Part shown: positions 10,063 through 19,295 of the stretch, piece by piece
How the letters are laid out: each line of letters starts with the position of its first letter
Numbering within the stretch: position 1 is the first letter of the stretch
Origin: Candidatus Aminicenantes bacterium UBA6072
GTDB taxonomy: Bacteria > Acidobacteriota > Aminicenantia > UBA2199
Length of the DNA stretch: 64,000 nt
Direction: 5' to 3'
Assembly: GCA_002436105.1 (NCBI GenBank)
Contig: DIXU01000009.1
Coordinates: 186,001-250,000, forward strand
Notes under the pieces: generated by a model
Told to the model about the DNA's origin: nothing
The model's database searches: none
What the model saw: only the letters and a program-made list of their open reading frames with translations
Made by a program: the position numbers and the translations under genes

Positions 10063-11100
10063 TTGATCTCCCTGAAGCCGGGACGGATCGCCAGGAGCTT
10101 CGTGGTTCCGGTCCTGGTCCTGGCCGTCATCATCGCCGTCTTTTTCCGCGATTTGACCCCCGCGGACATCCTGGCCAGCTTCCTGAGGATCCCGCCGGCC
10201 TTCCTGGTCGCCTTCGTTCTGCTCTCGCTGCTGGGGACCCTGCTGCGCACATGGCAATACAGCGTCCTGCTGTCCGGCGAGCTGCGCTTCGGGGACCTCT
10301 TCCTGATCACCCTGGTGCGAAATTTCTCGGTCGACCTGCTGCCGGGGCGCAGCGCCTCGCTGGTATTCTATTCCTGGCTGACAAAAAAGAAGGGGATCGC
10401 CCTCGAGAAAGGCGCTTCCAGTTTCGTCGTGTCGGTCTTTTACGATTCCTTCGCCCTCATGCTGATGCTGGGCGTCCTGCTGATCTCATTTCCGGCCGGC
10501 ATGAGCCGCTGGCCGATCATTGCGGCCATGGCCGTCCTGTTCGTGGTTTCGGCGCTGGTCCTGTTCTTCGCGCGCCCCCTGCTGCAATTCCTCCTGAACG
10601 ACGGCAGGCTGCACCGCCTGGGCCTTGCCCGCATCGAGGGGACGGTCCACCTCGTCAGCGAGTACCTGGCGGCGCACGAGAGAATGGCTGAAAGGCTGAA
10701 GCTCCTGGGGATCAGCTTTGCCGGCCGCGTTTGCAAATACATTTACAACTACATCCTGTTCGAGGGCGTGCTGCACCTGGGCGTCAGCCTGCGCCATTTT
10801 TCCCTTTTTTGCTTCGGCCTGGCCGCGACCGAGGCGGCGGCGCTGTTTCCCATCCATGGGCCGGCCGGCTTCGGCACCTGGGAACTGGCTTTCGCCTTCG
10901 TGTTCTCGGCCTTGCGCGTGCCGGCGGCCCACATCAAGGAGGCGGGCTTCGTCATCCACATCACCAGCCAGGCCTGGGAATACGCCATCGGCCTGCTGGC
11001 ACTGGCCTGCCTGGCGTTCGCCCCCGGCGGGAAAACCCCGCCGTTCAAGGGGAAAGCGCCGGCCCCACCCACAGGTCCGGGTCCCAGCCGCAGCCGATGA
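10063..11100 (+). CDS. Multi-pass membrane protein, lysylphosphatidylglycerol synthase/flippase-like (UPF0104)
   Basis: A 345-residue protein with about eight or nine membrane segments. It matches the integral membrane part of the LPG synthase/AglD family (UPF0104), with the conserved RNFSVDLLPGR and GPAGFGTWELAF phrases. Members flip or modify lipids or glycolipids; no substrate can be named here. The start is a TTG at 10063. A 15-codon open frame links the pyrD stop (ATGA) to this start (TTGA). The 3-prime 56 nt overlap the tail of the convergent beta-propeller gene, and the last 23 residues are low-complexity Pro/Gly-rich. Confidence 0.8.
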   Translation: MISLKPGRIARSFVVPVLVLAVIIAVFFRDLTPADILASFLRIPPAFLVAFVLLSLLGTLLRTWQYSVLLSGELRFGDLFLITLVRNFSVDLLPGRSASLVFYSWLTKKKGIALEKGASSFVVSVFYDSFALMLMLGVLLISFPAGMSRWPIIAAMAVLFVVSALVLFFARPLLQFLLNDGRLHRLGLARIEGTVHLVSEYLAAHERMAERLKLLGISFAGRVCKYIYNYILFEGVLHLGVSLRHFSLFCFGLAATEAAALFPIHGPAGFGTWELAFAFVFSALRVPAAHIKEAGFVIHITSQAWEYAIGLLALACLAFAPGGKTPPFKGKAPAPPTGPGPSRSR

Positions 11101-12004
11101 ACAGGGCGGCGCCGTTGTCGACGTTCCGGACATGCATGCGCGTGTTTCCCGAACTGCCGAACATGTGGACGGCGAATCGCGGCAGGTTGGACCAGTTGAG
11201 GCGGTAGATCTCCTCCCCGGGCGGTGCCGGGAGGTCGCCGAGAAAGCGGCCGTCGGCGGCGTGAACGATGCGATAGCGATCGTGAAGGGATGGCAGCCAG
11301 GCCGCGCGGTCGTCGGCGGCGGCGCAGGGCCGGCAACTCTGCCCCTGGGAGACGGCCTGTCCCGGTTCCCTGCCCCCGAAGGGAGCAGAGCGGATCCGCG
11401 AACCGTCATCATAGACCACGAAACGGCCGCTGCCGGTGATCTCGCAATGCTTATCGACATCGCCGCCGCCATGAGCCGTGCGCGTTACGGCCGGGTCGGA
11501 TACGCTGACCAGGATGACGTCCCCCTGCAGCGAGGGTCCGGCCAGCCAGTCGCCGCCCCGGAAGCGGTGCCAGCTCCAGCGCGTCTCGTCGGAACAGTCC
11601 ATGAGGGGATTGATCACCGGGCGCTTGCGTCCTTCCCGATCACAGACATAAACGCGCTGGCCGAAGCGGTAGGCGAAGCGCCTGCCGTCGGGAGCCCAGG
11701 AGGGGCGCGGCGATCGTCCGCGCAGCCTGCGGCCCGGGGCGCCGGCGACTTCCACCCCGGGAATCCGCGTCTCAATTCCCGAAGCCAGGTCAAGGCAGAA
11801 CATCCCGGGCGGGCGGGCGAAGACCACCCGGCCCTGCCGGCCTCCCGAAAACGCCGCCCAGCGCCGCGCCAGGACCGCCGGCGGTCCGGCATCACAGGTG
11901 CCATCGCGCCTGTCGGGCGCTCGGCCGCCCGTTGCCGAGCTCAAGAAGGCAGCGAACAGCAGCGCAGCCGTCAGGGTCCGGCGCGCCAGGCGCCTGCCGT
12001 TCAA
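11045..12004 (-). CDS. Secreted beta-propeller (TolB/PD40-like) protein
   Basis: A 319-residue protein beginning with a signal peptide (basic NGRRLARRT, then LTAALLFAAFLSSATGG). It contains TolB-like blade motifs such as PSWAPDGRRFAY, and the pattern recurs weakly through the chain. The TTG at 12004 was chosen because it overlaps the TGA of the upstream gene (TTGA) and follows GGGGGAG; longer versions would start inside the upstream gene. Ligand and partner are unknown. Its 3-prime end overlaps the convergent flippase-like gene by 56 nt. Confidence 0.65.
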   Translation of the reverse strand: MNGRRLARRTLTAALLFAAFLSSATGGRAPDRRDGTCDAGPPAVLARRWAAFSGGRQGRVVFARPPGMFCLDLASGIETRIPGVEVAGAPGRRLRGRSPRPSWAPDGRRFAYRFGQRVYVCDREGRKRPVINPLMDCSDETRWSWHRFRGGDWLAGPSLQGDVILVSVSDPAVTRTAHGGGDVDKHCEITGSGRFVVYDDGSRIRSAPFGGREPGQAVSQGQSCRPCAAADDRAAWLPSLHDRYRIVHAADGRFLGDLPAPPGEEIYRLNWSNLPRFAVHMFGSSGNTRMHVRNVDNGAALFIGCGWDPDLWVGPALSP

Positions 12005-12792
12005 CGCTCCCCCGACCCGGCGGCCAGCATGTCGCGGAGCGTCACTTCCGGATGGTGGTAGCGCTCGTACCCCGGGGTTTTCCTGCCGAACTGGATCGCC
12101 TGGCGCGGGCACCACTGGATGCAGGCCAGGCACTGTTCGCAGCGATGCCGCCAGGCCGGCCGGTCTTTTTTCATCTCGATGTTCCCGGCCGGGCAGACGC
12201 GGGCGCAGACGCCGCAGCCGTCGCAGCGCTCATCGCACCAGAAATCCTTGTCCATCTTGTGCACCTGCCCGAAGCTCAGCTTGTACATGGCCGTGAAAAC
12301 GACGCGCTGCCACAAGGGACCCGTTTCCACCGGCCCCGTTGCGCGGGCGGCGATCCGCTCGGCGGCCGCGGCGATCTTGACGCGGGCGGCGTCGATGCGG
12401 GCCTGACGACGCTCGAGCGGGCCGGGTCCGCCCCAGGGGATGTAGTTGCTGGGCAGGACGATGTCGAAACCGGCGGCGAGCGTCAGGCCGCGCCGGGCGA
12501 GCATTTCCCGCAGCTGCACCAGGGTGCGCGCCACCTGGCCGGCGTTGACCGCCAGGGCGAACAGGTAGGCGTCGGGTCTCAGGGAAAGCTTTTCGACGAA
12601 CGCCGCGACCGGGCCGGGCACGCCCCAAATGTGGACCGGGAAGACGAATCCCACGGCCTCGGCGTCGCCGGCCGCCAGGGCGTCGGCCCCTTTCATGGGC
12701 CTGACGATGGCCTCGTCCAGGCGCTCCGCCAGAAGCCTCGCCGACCACAACGAATTGCCCGTGCCGCTGTAGTAGAAAACGATGGTTTTCAT
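12001..12792 (-). CDS. EFR1-type flavodoxin/ferredoxin fusion protein
   Basis: A 263-residue cytoplasmic redox protein. The N-terminal flavodoxin-like domain has the FMN phosphate loop FYYSGTGNS at about residues 6-14. The C-terminal domain holds two [4Fe-4S] motifs, CDGCGVCARVCP and CEQCLACIQWCP. This is the EFR1 ferredoxin layout, associated with low-potential electron transfer in anaerobes. The partner is not evident from the neighbours. A GAGGGA site precedes the ATG. Confidence 0.92.
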   Translation of the reverse strand: MKTIVFYYSGTGNSLWSARLLAERLDEAIVRPMKGADALAAGDAEAVGFVFPVHIWGVPGPVAAFVEKLSLRPDAYLFALAVNAGQVARTLVQLREMLARRGLTLAAGFDIVLPSNYIPWGGPGPLERRQARIDAARVKIAAAAERIAARATGPVETGPLWQRVVFTAMYKLSFGQVHKMDKDFWCDERCDGCGVCARVCPAGNIEMKKDRPAWRHRCEQCLACIQWCPRQAIQFGRKTPGYERYHHPEVTLRDMLAAGSGER

Positions 12793-12813
12793 GATATCCC
12801 TCTGCAGAAGAAC

Positions 12814-12842
12814 ATTCTAGGAAATTCACCGGCAAAATTCAA
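12814..12842 (-). promoter_or_regulatory. Promoter for the EFR1/beta-propeller pair
   Basis: On the minus strand, TTGAAT (12837-12842) and TAGAAT (12814-12819) are separated by 17 nt. The leader before the ATG at 12792 is about 15 nt. Confidence 0.5.
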
Positions 12843-12889
12843 CCGCAGCCGGCAACGGAGTGTCGCTCCCAAGGCGGCGACTTGAGCCG

Positions 12890-13702
12890 CTATTTCTTCT
12901 CCAGGATCGCCTTTTTAAGCTTTTCGTTCAGCGTCACGCCATTGGCCTCGGCCTCCTCCAGAAGCTTCAGGGCACCGGCCGGATCGCCGCTGGCGAAGTG
13001 GATGCTGACCAGGTTGTTCCAGGCGTTGCCATGGCGGGGGTCGGCCTGGACCGCCGCCTGGTACTGGTCGCGCGCCTCGCCGAAGCGCTTCAGCTTGAAC
13101 AGGATGTTGCCGTGGATGTAGTGGAATTCGGCCGGGACCTCTAGGGTTTGCGGGATGGGCTCGTACAGCTTGCGGTCGATCTCGGCGATGTCCTGCTTGG
13201 CTTTGCTGATCGCCGCCTGCGCCGGATTGCGCCCCTGGGAGGAGCCCTTGTCCGAAATATTGGTGGACATGTCCTTGACGTAGTTTTCCAGGTCGTCGCG
13301 CTGCTTGCGCAGGCGGTCGAGGTAATCCTGGTAGGAAAAGGCGTAGAGATCCTTGACCGTGACTAAGTCGTCCTTGGCGATCGTGACCTCGGTCAGCGCC
13401 TCCTCATAGCGGCCGCGCTGGTAGGCGATCTCGGCTTTGAGCAGCCGGGCGTCGGCATATTTGGGCAAAATCCCCAGGCTGACGTCGGCCTCCTTCTCCG
13501 CCTTGTCCAGTTTGCCTTTTTTCAGGAACTCGCCGCCCTTTAAAAAATGGGCCCGGGCCTGCTTGTACTTGGCGAGCGTCTCCTTTTCCGTCTGGCTGAA
13601 GTCCTTCTGCGCGGCCAGGGGCAGCGCCAGCGCCAGCAGCAGGCCGACGGCGACCAGGGCCGGGGCGGCCATCCGCAACGTGTTCTTGCCGATCACTTTC
13701 AT
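12890..13702 (-). CDS. Secreted TPR-repeat protein
   Basis: A 270-residue exported protein. The signal peptide (residues 1 to about 30) ends LALALPLAAQ, and TPR helices follow (for example EFHYIHGNILFKLKRFGEAR). A charged segment in the middle could be a coiled coil. The start at 13702 follows an ideal AGGAGG six bases away, favoured over an ATG five codons upstream. TPR proteins mediate protein contacts; the partner is unknown. Confidence 0.8.
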   Translation of the reverse strand: MKVIGKNTLRMAAPALVAVGLLLALALPLAAQKDFSQTEKETLAKYKQARAHFLKGGEFLKKGKLDKAEKEADVSLGILPKYADARLLKAEIAYQRGRYEEALTEVTIAKDDLVTVKDLYAFSYQDYLDRLRKQRDDLENYVKDMSTNISDKGSSQGRNPAQAAISKAKQDIAEIDRKLYEPIPQTLEVPAEFHYIHGNILFKLKRFGEARDQYQAAVQADPRHGNAWNNLVSIHFASGDPAGALKLLEEAEANGVTLNEKLKKAILEKK

Positions 13703-13775
13703 TTTTTCCTCCTGCAATTCATTCCTGAAACTGCGCCAGGGCAGCCGAATGCCCGGCGGCCAAGCCTTGCTTGCG

Positions 13776-13804
13776 ATTATAGGCCGATGCCATAAGAAAG
13801 TCTA
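13776..13804 (-). promoter_or_regulatory. Promoter for the TPR protein gene
   Basis: On the minus strand, TAGACT (13799-13804) and a perfect TATAAT (13776-13781) are separated by 17 nt. Confidence 0.55.
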
Positions 13805-13938
13805 ACTCCTGGAAGCAGCCAAGCAATTCCATTGCCAGCGAAACAACCTGATTGCGTCCTTTTTTTTGGACAATCCACTTCATGCCACTGAAAACCAGGA
13901 CAGGGGTTGAACCGGTGACCAGGCCATCGGGAGGAAGA

Positions 13939-14766
13939 TCAGTCCTCTTCCAGCTCGGCGAGCCACGCCGAGGCGAAGGAGCGGGCCGCGACGGTCGCCT
14001 CCTTGCCGGCGCGGAAGCAGAGTTTCCATTCGGGCGGCTTCCGTTCAAAGTCCTCGCGCACAAAGACCATCTTGTCGCCGCGCGGCATCAGCCGGGCGGC
14101 GAAATCGACCCCGGCGCTGACGGCCAGGAACTCCCTGATGCGTCTTTGGATCAGTTCCCCGGGATCGGCGGGATAGCGCTGCTGCCATTCCCCGAGCGCA
14201 TCCTCATGGTTTTTCCTGTCCTCGGCCGAGGACATTTCGCTCATCTGCCGCATCAGGTCGCGCTGCCCCGGGTCCTTCTCCATGCGCTCCAGCTGGGCGC
14301 GCATCTCCTGGATGAAGCCCTCCATGGCCTTGCGCGTCTCGGCGTCCATGCCGGCCATGTTCTTTTTCATCTCGGCGATGCTTTTCTCCGTCTCGTTCTT
14401 CATCTTCTTCAGTTCATCGTCGGCGGAAGGGCGCGAGGCCGGCGCTTCAGGCTTCTCGCTCTCGCGGAGCTTCTGGTAGGCCGCCTTGAACTCGGCGCCT
14501 GCCGCGTAGGACTTGATCCAGCCGAGGCCGGCGGTGACGACCGCCGCCCGCGAGGCGGCGGGGAGCGCCCTGAAGGCCCGATAGGCGGAGTCGTTGTAGG
14601 CGCTGCCCCCGGTCAGGGCGTCGAGGATCCCCTCCTTCGCCGCCTGCGGGGTCAGGCCAAGCCGCTTCAGGATGTCGTCGCCGGATGAGGCGGTCAGCAC
14701 GAGGACGAGCGACAGGAGCGAGGCCAGCATGAAGGGATGCAGGGAAGAGCCGTTCTTGTTTTTCAT
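13939..14766 (-). CDS. Exported coiled-coil protein of unknown function
   Basis: A 275-residue protein with an N-terminal hydrophobic signal (about 11-28, LASLLSLVLVLTASSG), then a helical region. A strongly charged Lys/Glu/Met-rich segment near the middle (ELKKMKNETEKSIAEMKKN) is probably a coiled coil. No recognised catalytic motif is visible. The ATG at 14766 lacks a good Shine-Dalgarno, but a promoter lies 6 nt upstream, suggesting a leaderless message. Codon use matches the neighbours. Confidence 0.7.
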   Translation of the reverse strand: MKNKNGSSLHPFMLASLLSLVLVLTASSGDDILKRLGLTPQAAKEGILDALTGGSAYNDSAYRAFRALPAASRAAVVTAGLGWIKSYAAGAEFKAAYQKLRESEKPEAPASRPSADDELKKMKNETEKSIAEMKKNMAGMDAETRKAMEGFIQEMRAQLERMEKDPGQRDLMRQMSEMSSAEDRKNHEDALGEWQQRYPADPGELIQRRIREFLAVSAGVDFAARLMPRGDKMVFVREDFERKPPEWKLCFRAGKEATVAARSFASAWLAELEED

Positions 14767-14772
14767 GCCCTG

Positions 14773-14801
14773 ATTGTGAAGCGAAAGACCGGGCAAGTCA
14801 A
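14773..14801 (-). promoter_or_regulatory. Promoter giving a candidate leaderless transcript of the coiled-coil gene
   Basis: On the minus strand, TTGACT (14796-14801) and CACAAT (14773-14778) are separated by 17 nt. Only 6 nt separate the -10 box from the ATG at 14766. Confidence 0.45.
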
Positions 14802-14875
14802 GGGCGGCTGACGACAATTCGGGCCCTGAAGTGCCGGGGCATAGGCTCGAATGCATGTGCTCTCCATACCTCCGG

Positions 14876-14904
14876 TTGCCCGCGGCCGCCTTTTGCGCTA
14901 CAAT
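14876..14904 (+). promoter_or_regulatory. Promoter for asnS
   Basis: TTGCCC (14876-14881) and TACAAT (14899-14904) are separated by 17 nt. The predicted start of RNA is about 16 nt before the asnS ATG, leaving room for the GAGGT site. Confidence 0.55.
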
Positions 14905-14926
14905 GATTTTCCCGCGAGGTGGCACC

Positions 14927-16318
<1,392 letters not shown>

Positions 16319-16334
16319 CCACCGAGGAGTCATC

Positions 16335-17618
16335 ATGAAAAAGATCATCGTCATCCTGGTTTGCGCTTCATTGTGCGTCTCCGCCGCGCCGCTGCTGGCC
16401 GGCGCCAGGAACAAGGCCAAGTACGAAAAGCGCTACAGCGACCCGGTGCTGAAAGCCATGGAAGAGGCCCGGGCCAGGGAGCAGGCCGCCCTGGACAAGG
16501 AGACGGCCGCCATCCGCAAGCGCCAGGCCGAGGAGAAGAAGAAGGAGCGCGAGCAGGCGCGCAGCCTGCAGTCCGACCTGGCCGGGGTCGTGCCGCCGCC
16601 GTCGCCGGCCGCCTTCCAGGCCATGTTCCATTTTCCGCCCGTGGCGCAGTACAACACCAACATCTGCTGGAGCTTCGCCGCCACCTCGTTCTACGAATCG
16701 GAGATCCACCGTCTCAGCGGCAAAAAGATCAAGCTCTCCGAGGTGTGGACGGTCTACCACGAGTACCTGGCCAAGGTGCGGCGCTTCGTGCAGGAGCGCG
16801 GCGCCTCGCTGGTCGCCGAGGGCGGCGAGAGCAACGCCATCAACCGCATCTGGAAGGAGCACGGCGTCGTGCCGGCCGAGGCCTATCCCGGCCGCCGTGT
16901 CGACGGCGACAAGCTGGACCACGAGCCGCTGATCGGCGAGGTGAAAGCCTACCTCGACTACGTGAAAAAGAACGACCTGTGGGACGAGAAGACCGTTTTG
17001 GCCCACGTCGCCGTCATCCTGGACAGGCACCTGGGGGCGCCGCCGAAAACCTTCACCTACGAGGGCCGGGAGATGACGCCGCTGGAGTTCCTGCGCAACG
17101 AGACGAAGCTGAACATGGACGACTACGTCGACGTCATGTCGACCTCCTACTATCCCTTCTACACCTTCCAGGAGTTCGCCGTCCCCGACAACTGGTGGCA
17201 CAGCCGGGAGTACCTGAACGTGCCGCTCGCCGACTGGTACGGCCTGATCCTCAAGGCGGTCAAGGCCGGCTGCACGGTGAACATCGGCGGCGACGTCTCG
17301 GAAGCCGGCAAGCTCGGTTTCCAGGACGTCTGCTTCATTCCCAGCTTCGACATCCCCGCCGCCTATATCGACCAGGACAGCCGAGAATTCCGCATCGCCA
17401 ACCGCACCACCCAGGACGACCACGGCATCCATATCGTCGGCTACAAGCGGCTGCAGGGCCACGACTGGTTCCTGGTCAAGGACTCCAGCCGCTCGGCGCG
17501 CTGGGGCAAGCATGACGGCTATTTCTTTTTCCGCGGCGACTACGTCAGGCTCAAGATGCTCACCTTCACCGTGCACAAGGACATGGCCAGATCCCTGCTG
17601 GCCAAGGTGAAAGAATAG
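16335..17618 (+). CDS. Secreted C1-family cysteine peptidase (bleomycin hydrolase/PepC-like)
   Basis: A 427-residue exported papain-like peptidase. A signal peptide (1 to about 22) is followed by a charged, likely coiled-coil stretch (about 40-80) and the peptidase domain. The catalytic core is visible: Gln105 in the oxyanion hole, Cys111 in NTNICWSFA, and His363 in DDHGIHIVGY. At the place of the usual catalytic Asn (KNSWG) the sequence is VKDSSRS, so Asp383 sits where Asn is expected and the following Trp is missing. The C-terminal VHKDMA resembles family C1B. The gene follows asnS by 16 nt with a GAGGAG-type site. Confidence 0.85.
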   Translation: MKKIIVILVCASLCVSAAPLLAGARNKAKYEKRYSDPVLKAMEEARAREQAALDKETAAIRKRQAEEKKKEREQARSLQSDLAGVVPPPSPAAFQAMFHFPPVAQYNTNICWSFAATSFYESEIHRLSGKKIKLSEVWTVYHEYLAKVRRFVQERGASLVAEGGESNAINRIWKEHGVVPAEAYPGRRVDGDKLDHEPLIGEVKAYLDYVKKNDLWDEKTVLAHVAVILDRHLGAPPKTFTYEGREMTPLEFLRNETKLNMDDYVDVMSTSYYPFYTFQEFAVPDNWWHSREYLNVPLADWYGLILKAVKAGCTVNIGGDVSEAGKLGFQDVCFIPSFDIPAAYIDQDSREFRIANRTTQDDHGIHIVGYKRLQGHDWFLVKDSSRSARWGKHDGYFFFRGDYVRLKMLTFTVHKDMARSLLAKVKE

Positions 17619-17629
17619 GGAGAACGGCC

Positions 17630-17935
17630 GTGGGCCAGGTCGTCGCCGAGGTAACGGTGGTGCCGCTGGGCACGGGCTCGGCCTCGCTGAGCGCCTGGGT
17701 CGCCGCGGTGGAGAAGGTCCTGGAGGGCTTCCCCCGCCTCAAGTCCCTGCTGACCCCCATGTCGACCATCCTGGAGGGCGATATGGACGAGGTCATCGGG
17801 GCGGTCAAGGCCATGCACGAAGCTCCCTTCCGGCTGGGCGCCCTGCGCGTGTCCACGACGCTGCGCATCGATGATCGCCGCGACAAGCCGGTCACCATGG
17901 CCGGCAAGCTCGCTGCGGTCAAGAGCAAACTATAA
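17630..17935 (+). CDS. MTH1187/YqgV-type thiamine-binding protein
   Basis: A 101-residue protein with the DUF77 (MTH1187) pattern: VAEVTVVPLGTGSASLSAWVA at the start, then SPMSTILEGD-like residues (here TPMSTILEGDMDEV) and a FRLGALRVSTTLRIDDR region. Members are small ferredoxin-like fold tetramers reported to bind thiamine. The start is a GTG at 17630 after AGGGAGA, 11 nt behind the peptidase stop. The 3-prime end overlaps the convergent hydrolase gene by 6 nt. Confidence 0.88.
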   Translation: MGQVVAEVTVVPLGTGSASLSAWVAAVEKVLEGFPRLKSLLTPMSTILEGDMDEVIGAVKAMHEAPFRLGALRVSTTLRIDDRRDKPVTMAGKLAAVKSKL

Positions 17936-18784
17936 CTTCTTTTCAGGCAAGACCCTTTCCAGCCACTCGCCAAGGGCGGCGGGCGGCGGATGATAGGCGT
18001 GCCCGCCTTTGCTGTCGATGAAAACATCGGCGTGGGGCACCAGTCGGCGCAGGCGCCTGGCGATCTTTTTCGTGGGCAAAAGGATGTCCTTCCTCGCCGC
18101 CCAAAAGCCGAACGGCATCTCCAGGCGGCGCAGCTCGTCATCCGTGAGCATGGGGACCGAAGGCCGGTAGATGAAGTGCTTGCCGGCCAAGTCGAAGAAT
18201 TCGCGGAACTCGCCGTCCATTTCCTGCCCGCGGAGATTGGCCCGCTCCATCACGCGCGGCCCCCTGCTTCCGGCCCAGCGCGCCGCCAGCGCGTACCACT
18301 TGTACGACGATCGCCTCGGGTAAATGCCTGCCGGGCATATGGTCATGATCGCCGCAATGTCCGCGGGATCGGCTATGGCGCTTGCCATGGCCAGCCAGCC
18401 GCCCAGGGAATTCCCCAGCAACACGAGGGGTCGCTCGGGGATCTGCCGCAGTATCTCGGCCAGCCAGGCGACCATCTCCTCCCAGTTGCAGCGGACCGGG
18501 GCGCTGTTCCCCGGCTCGCCCGGGAGATCGAGCGCGTAGCAGCGGCCGATCCTGCCCAGTTCCGCAGCGGCTCCCATCCAGACAGCGCCGTTGGAACCCG
18601 AGCCGTGGAGCATGAGGACGGCCGGTCCGTTCGCGATGCCGCCGCGCATGGCAAAGGCATCGCCCAAGGTCGTCTGGAGGCAGAATGGCCCGAAAGAGGA
18701 CGGCCAGCGCTCCAGCAGCCGGCCGTAGGAGGCGCGGATCGCCTCGGCCCCCTCAGGGGAACGGAACATCAGGTCAAGACCCAT
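17930..18784 (-). CDS. Alpha/beta-hydrolase family protein
   Basis: A 284-residue cytoplasmic hydrolase. The oxyanion motif LHGSGSNG, the nucleophile elbow GNSLGG with Ser126, an acid in ARKDILLP and the C-terminal catalytic histidine in GGHAYHP complete the triad. The substrate cannot be told. The ATG at 18784 follows GGAGGA; an ATG ten codons upstream lacks a site. No signal peptide is seen. Confidence 0.9.
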   Translation of the reverse strand: MGLDLMFRSPEGAEAIRASYGRLLERWPSSFGPFCLQTTLGDAFAMRGGIANGPAVLMLHGSGSNGAVWMGAAAELGRIGRCYALDLPGEPGNSAPVRCNWEEMVAWLAEILRQIPERPLVLLGNSLGGWLAMASAIADPADIAAIMTICPAGIYPRRSSYKWYALAARWAGSRGPRVMERANLRGQEMDGEFREFFDLAGKHFIYRPSVPMLTDDELRRLEMPFGFWAARKDILLPTKKIARRLRRLVPHADVFIDSKGGHAYHPPPAALGEWLERVLPEKKL

Positions 18785-18832
18785 CGGTCCTCCGCAATGG
18801 CCGGCCTCCCCCACTGGGCTGCTGGCAGATCC

Positions 18833-18841
18833 ATTCTATCA
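18833..18841 (-). promoter_or_regulatory. Extended -10 promoter for the alpha/beta-hydrolase gene
   Basis: On the minus strand, TGA is directly followed by TAGAAT (18833-18838), an extended -10. No good -35 is seen at the right distance. Confidence 0.3.
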
Positions 18842-18866
18842 CAACGCCCGGATGCGCCGGGTCAGT

Positions 18867-19295
18867 TCAGGCGCCGTCATAGACCCGGACGCGGCCGTAC
18901 ATGGAGACGACGACGCGGCAGACCCGGCCGCGCCGCTCCAGGGTGACGGTGCACAGGGGGGAGACGCCGCCCAGCGGCGAGAACACCGGCCGGCTGTTGG
19001 CGCGCACCGTCACCTTGTTCCCCAGGTCGAAGCCGCGGAACTCCCGCCAGCCCTGGCCGTCGTCGCGGCTGAGCGACAGGCGGCCGCCGGCGATCTCGGC
19101 CCGCACCGCCCGGTTGTCGCGGATGGCCTGGCAGCGCGCCGTGCTCAAGCCCGCGGTGACGCCGCGCAGGGCGGCATGGAACTCCATTCGTGAAAGGAAG
19201 GCGCTCAAGCCCGGGGCGGTCAGCAGCAGCAGGATCCAGAAAATGCCGATCGTCACCAGCAGCTCCAGCACCGTCAGCCCCTTGTCATTCGTCAT
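18867..19295 (-). CDS. GspH/FimT-type pseudopilin
   Basis: A 142-residue minor pseudopilin. It starts with a short leader ending in Lys-Gly, then LTVLELLVTIGIFWILLLL. Cleavage after Gly6 would place the required Glu at position 5 of the mature protein and give the hydrophobic assembly helix. The globular part has the GspH/FimT pattern (STARCQAIRDNRAV). It is the last gene of four overlapping genes and overlaps the preceding gene by 11 nt. Role: a component of a type IV pilus, competence pilus or type II secretion pseudopilus. Confidence 0.88.
   Translation of the reverse strand: MTNDKGLTVLELLVTIGIFWILLLLTAPGLSAFLSRMEFHAALRGVTAGLSTARCQAIRDNRAVRAEIAGGRLSLSRDDGQGWREFRGFDLGNKVTVRANSRPVFSPLGGVSPLCTVTLERRGRVCRVVVSMYGRVRVYDGA

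Noticed and set aside
13895..13925. A T-arm-like sequence (GGTTGAACC) suggesting a tRNA remnant
   Set aside because: No acceptor, D or anticodon arms can be folded around it on either strand, and the T-stem has a mismatch.
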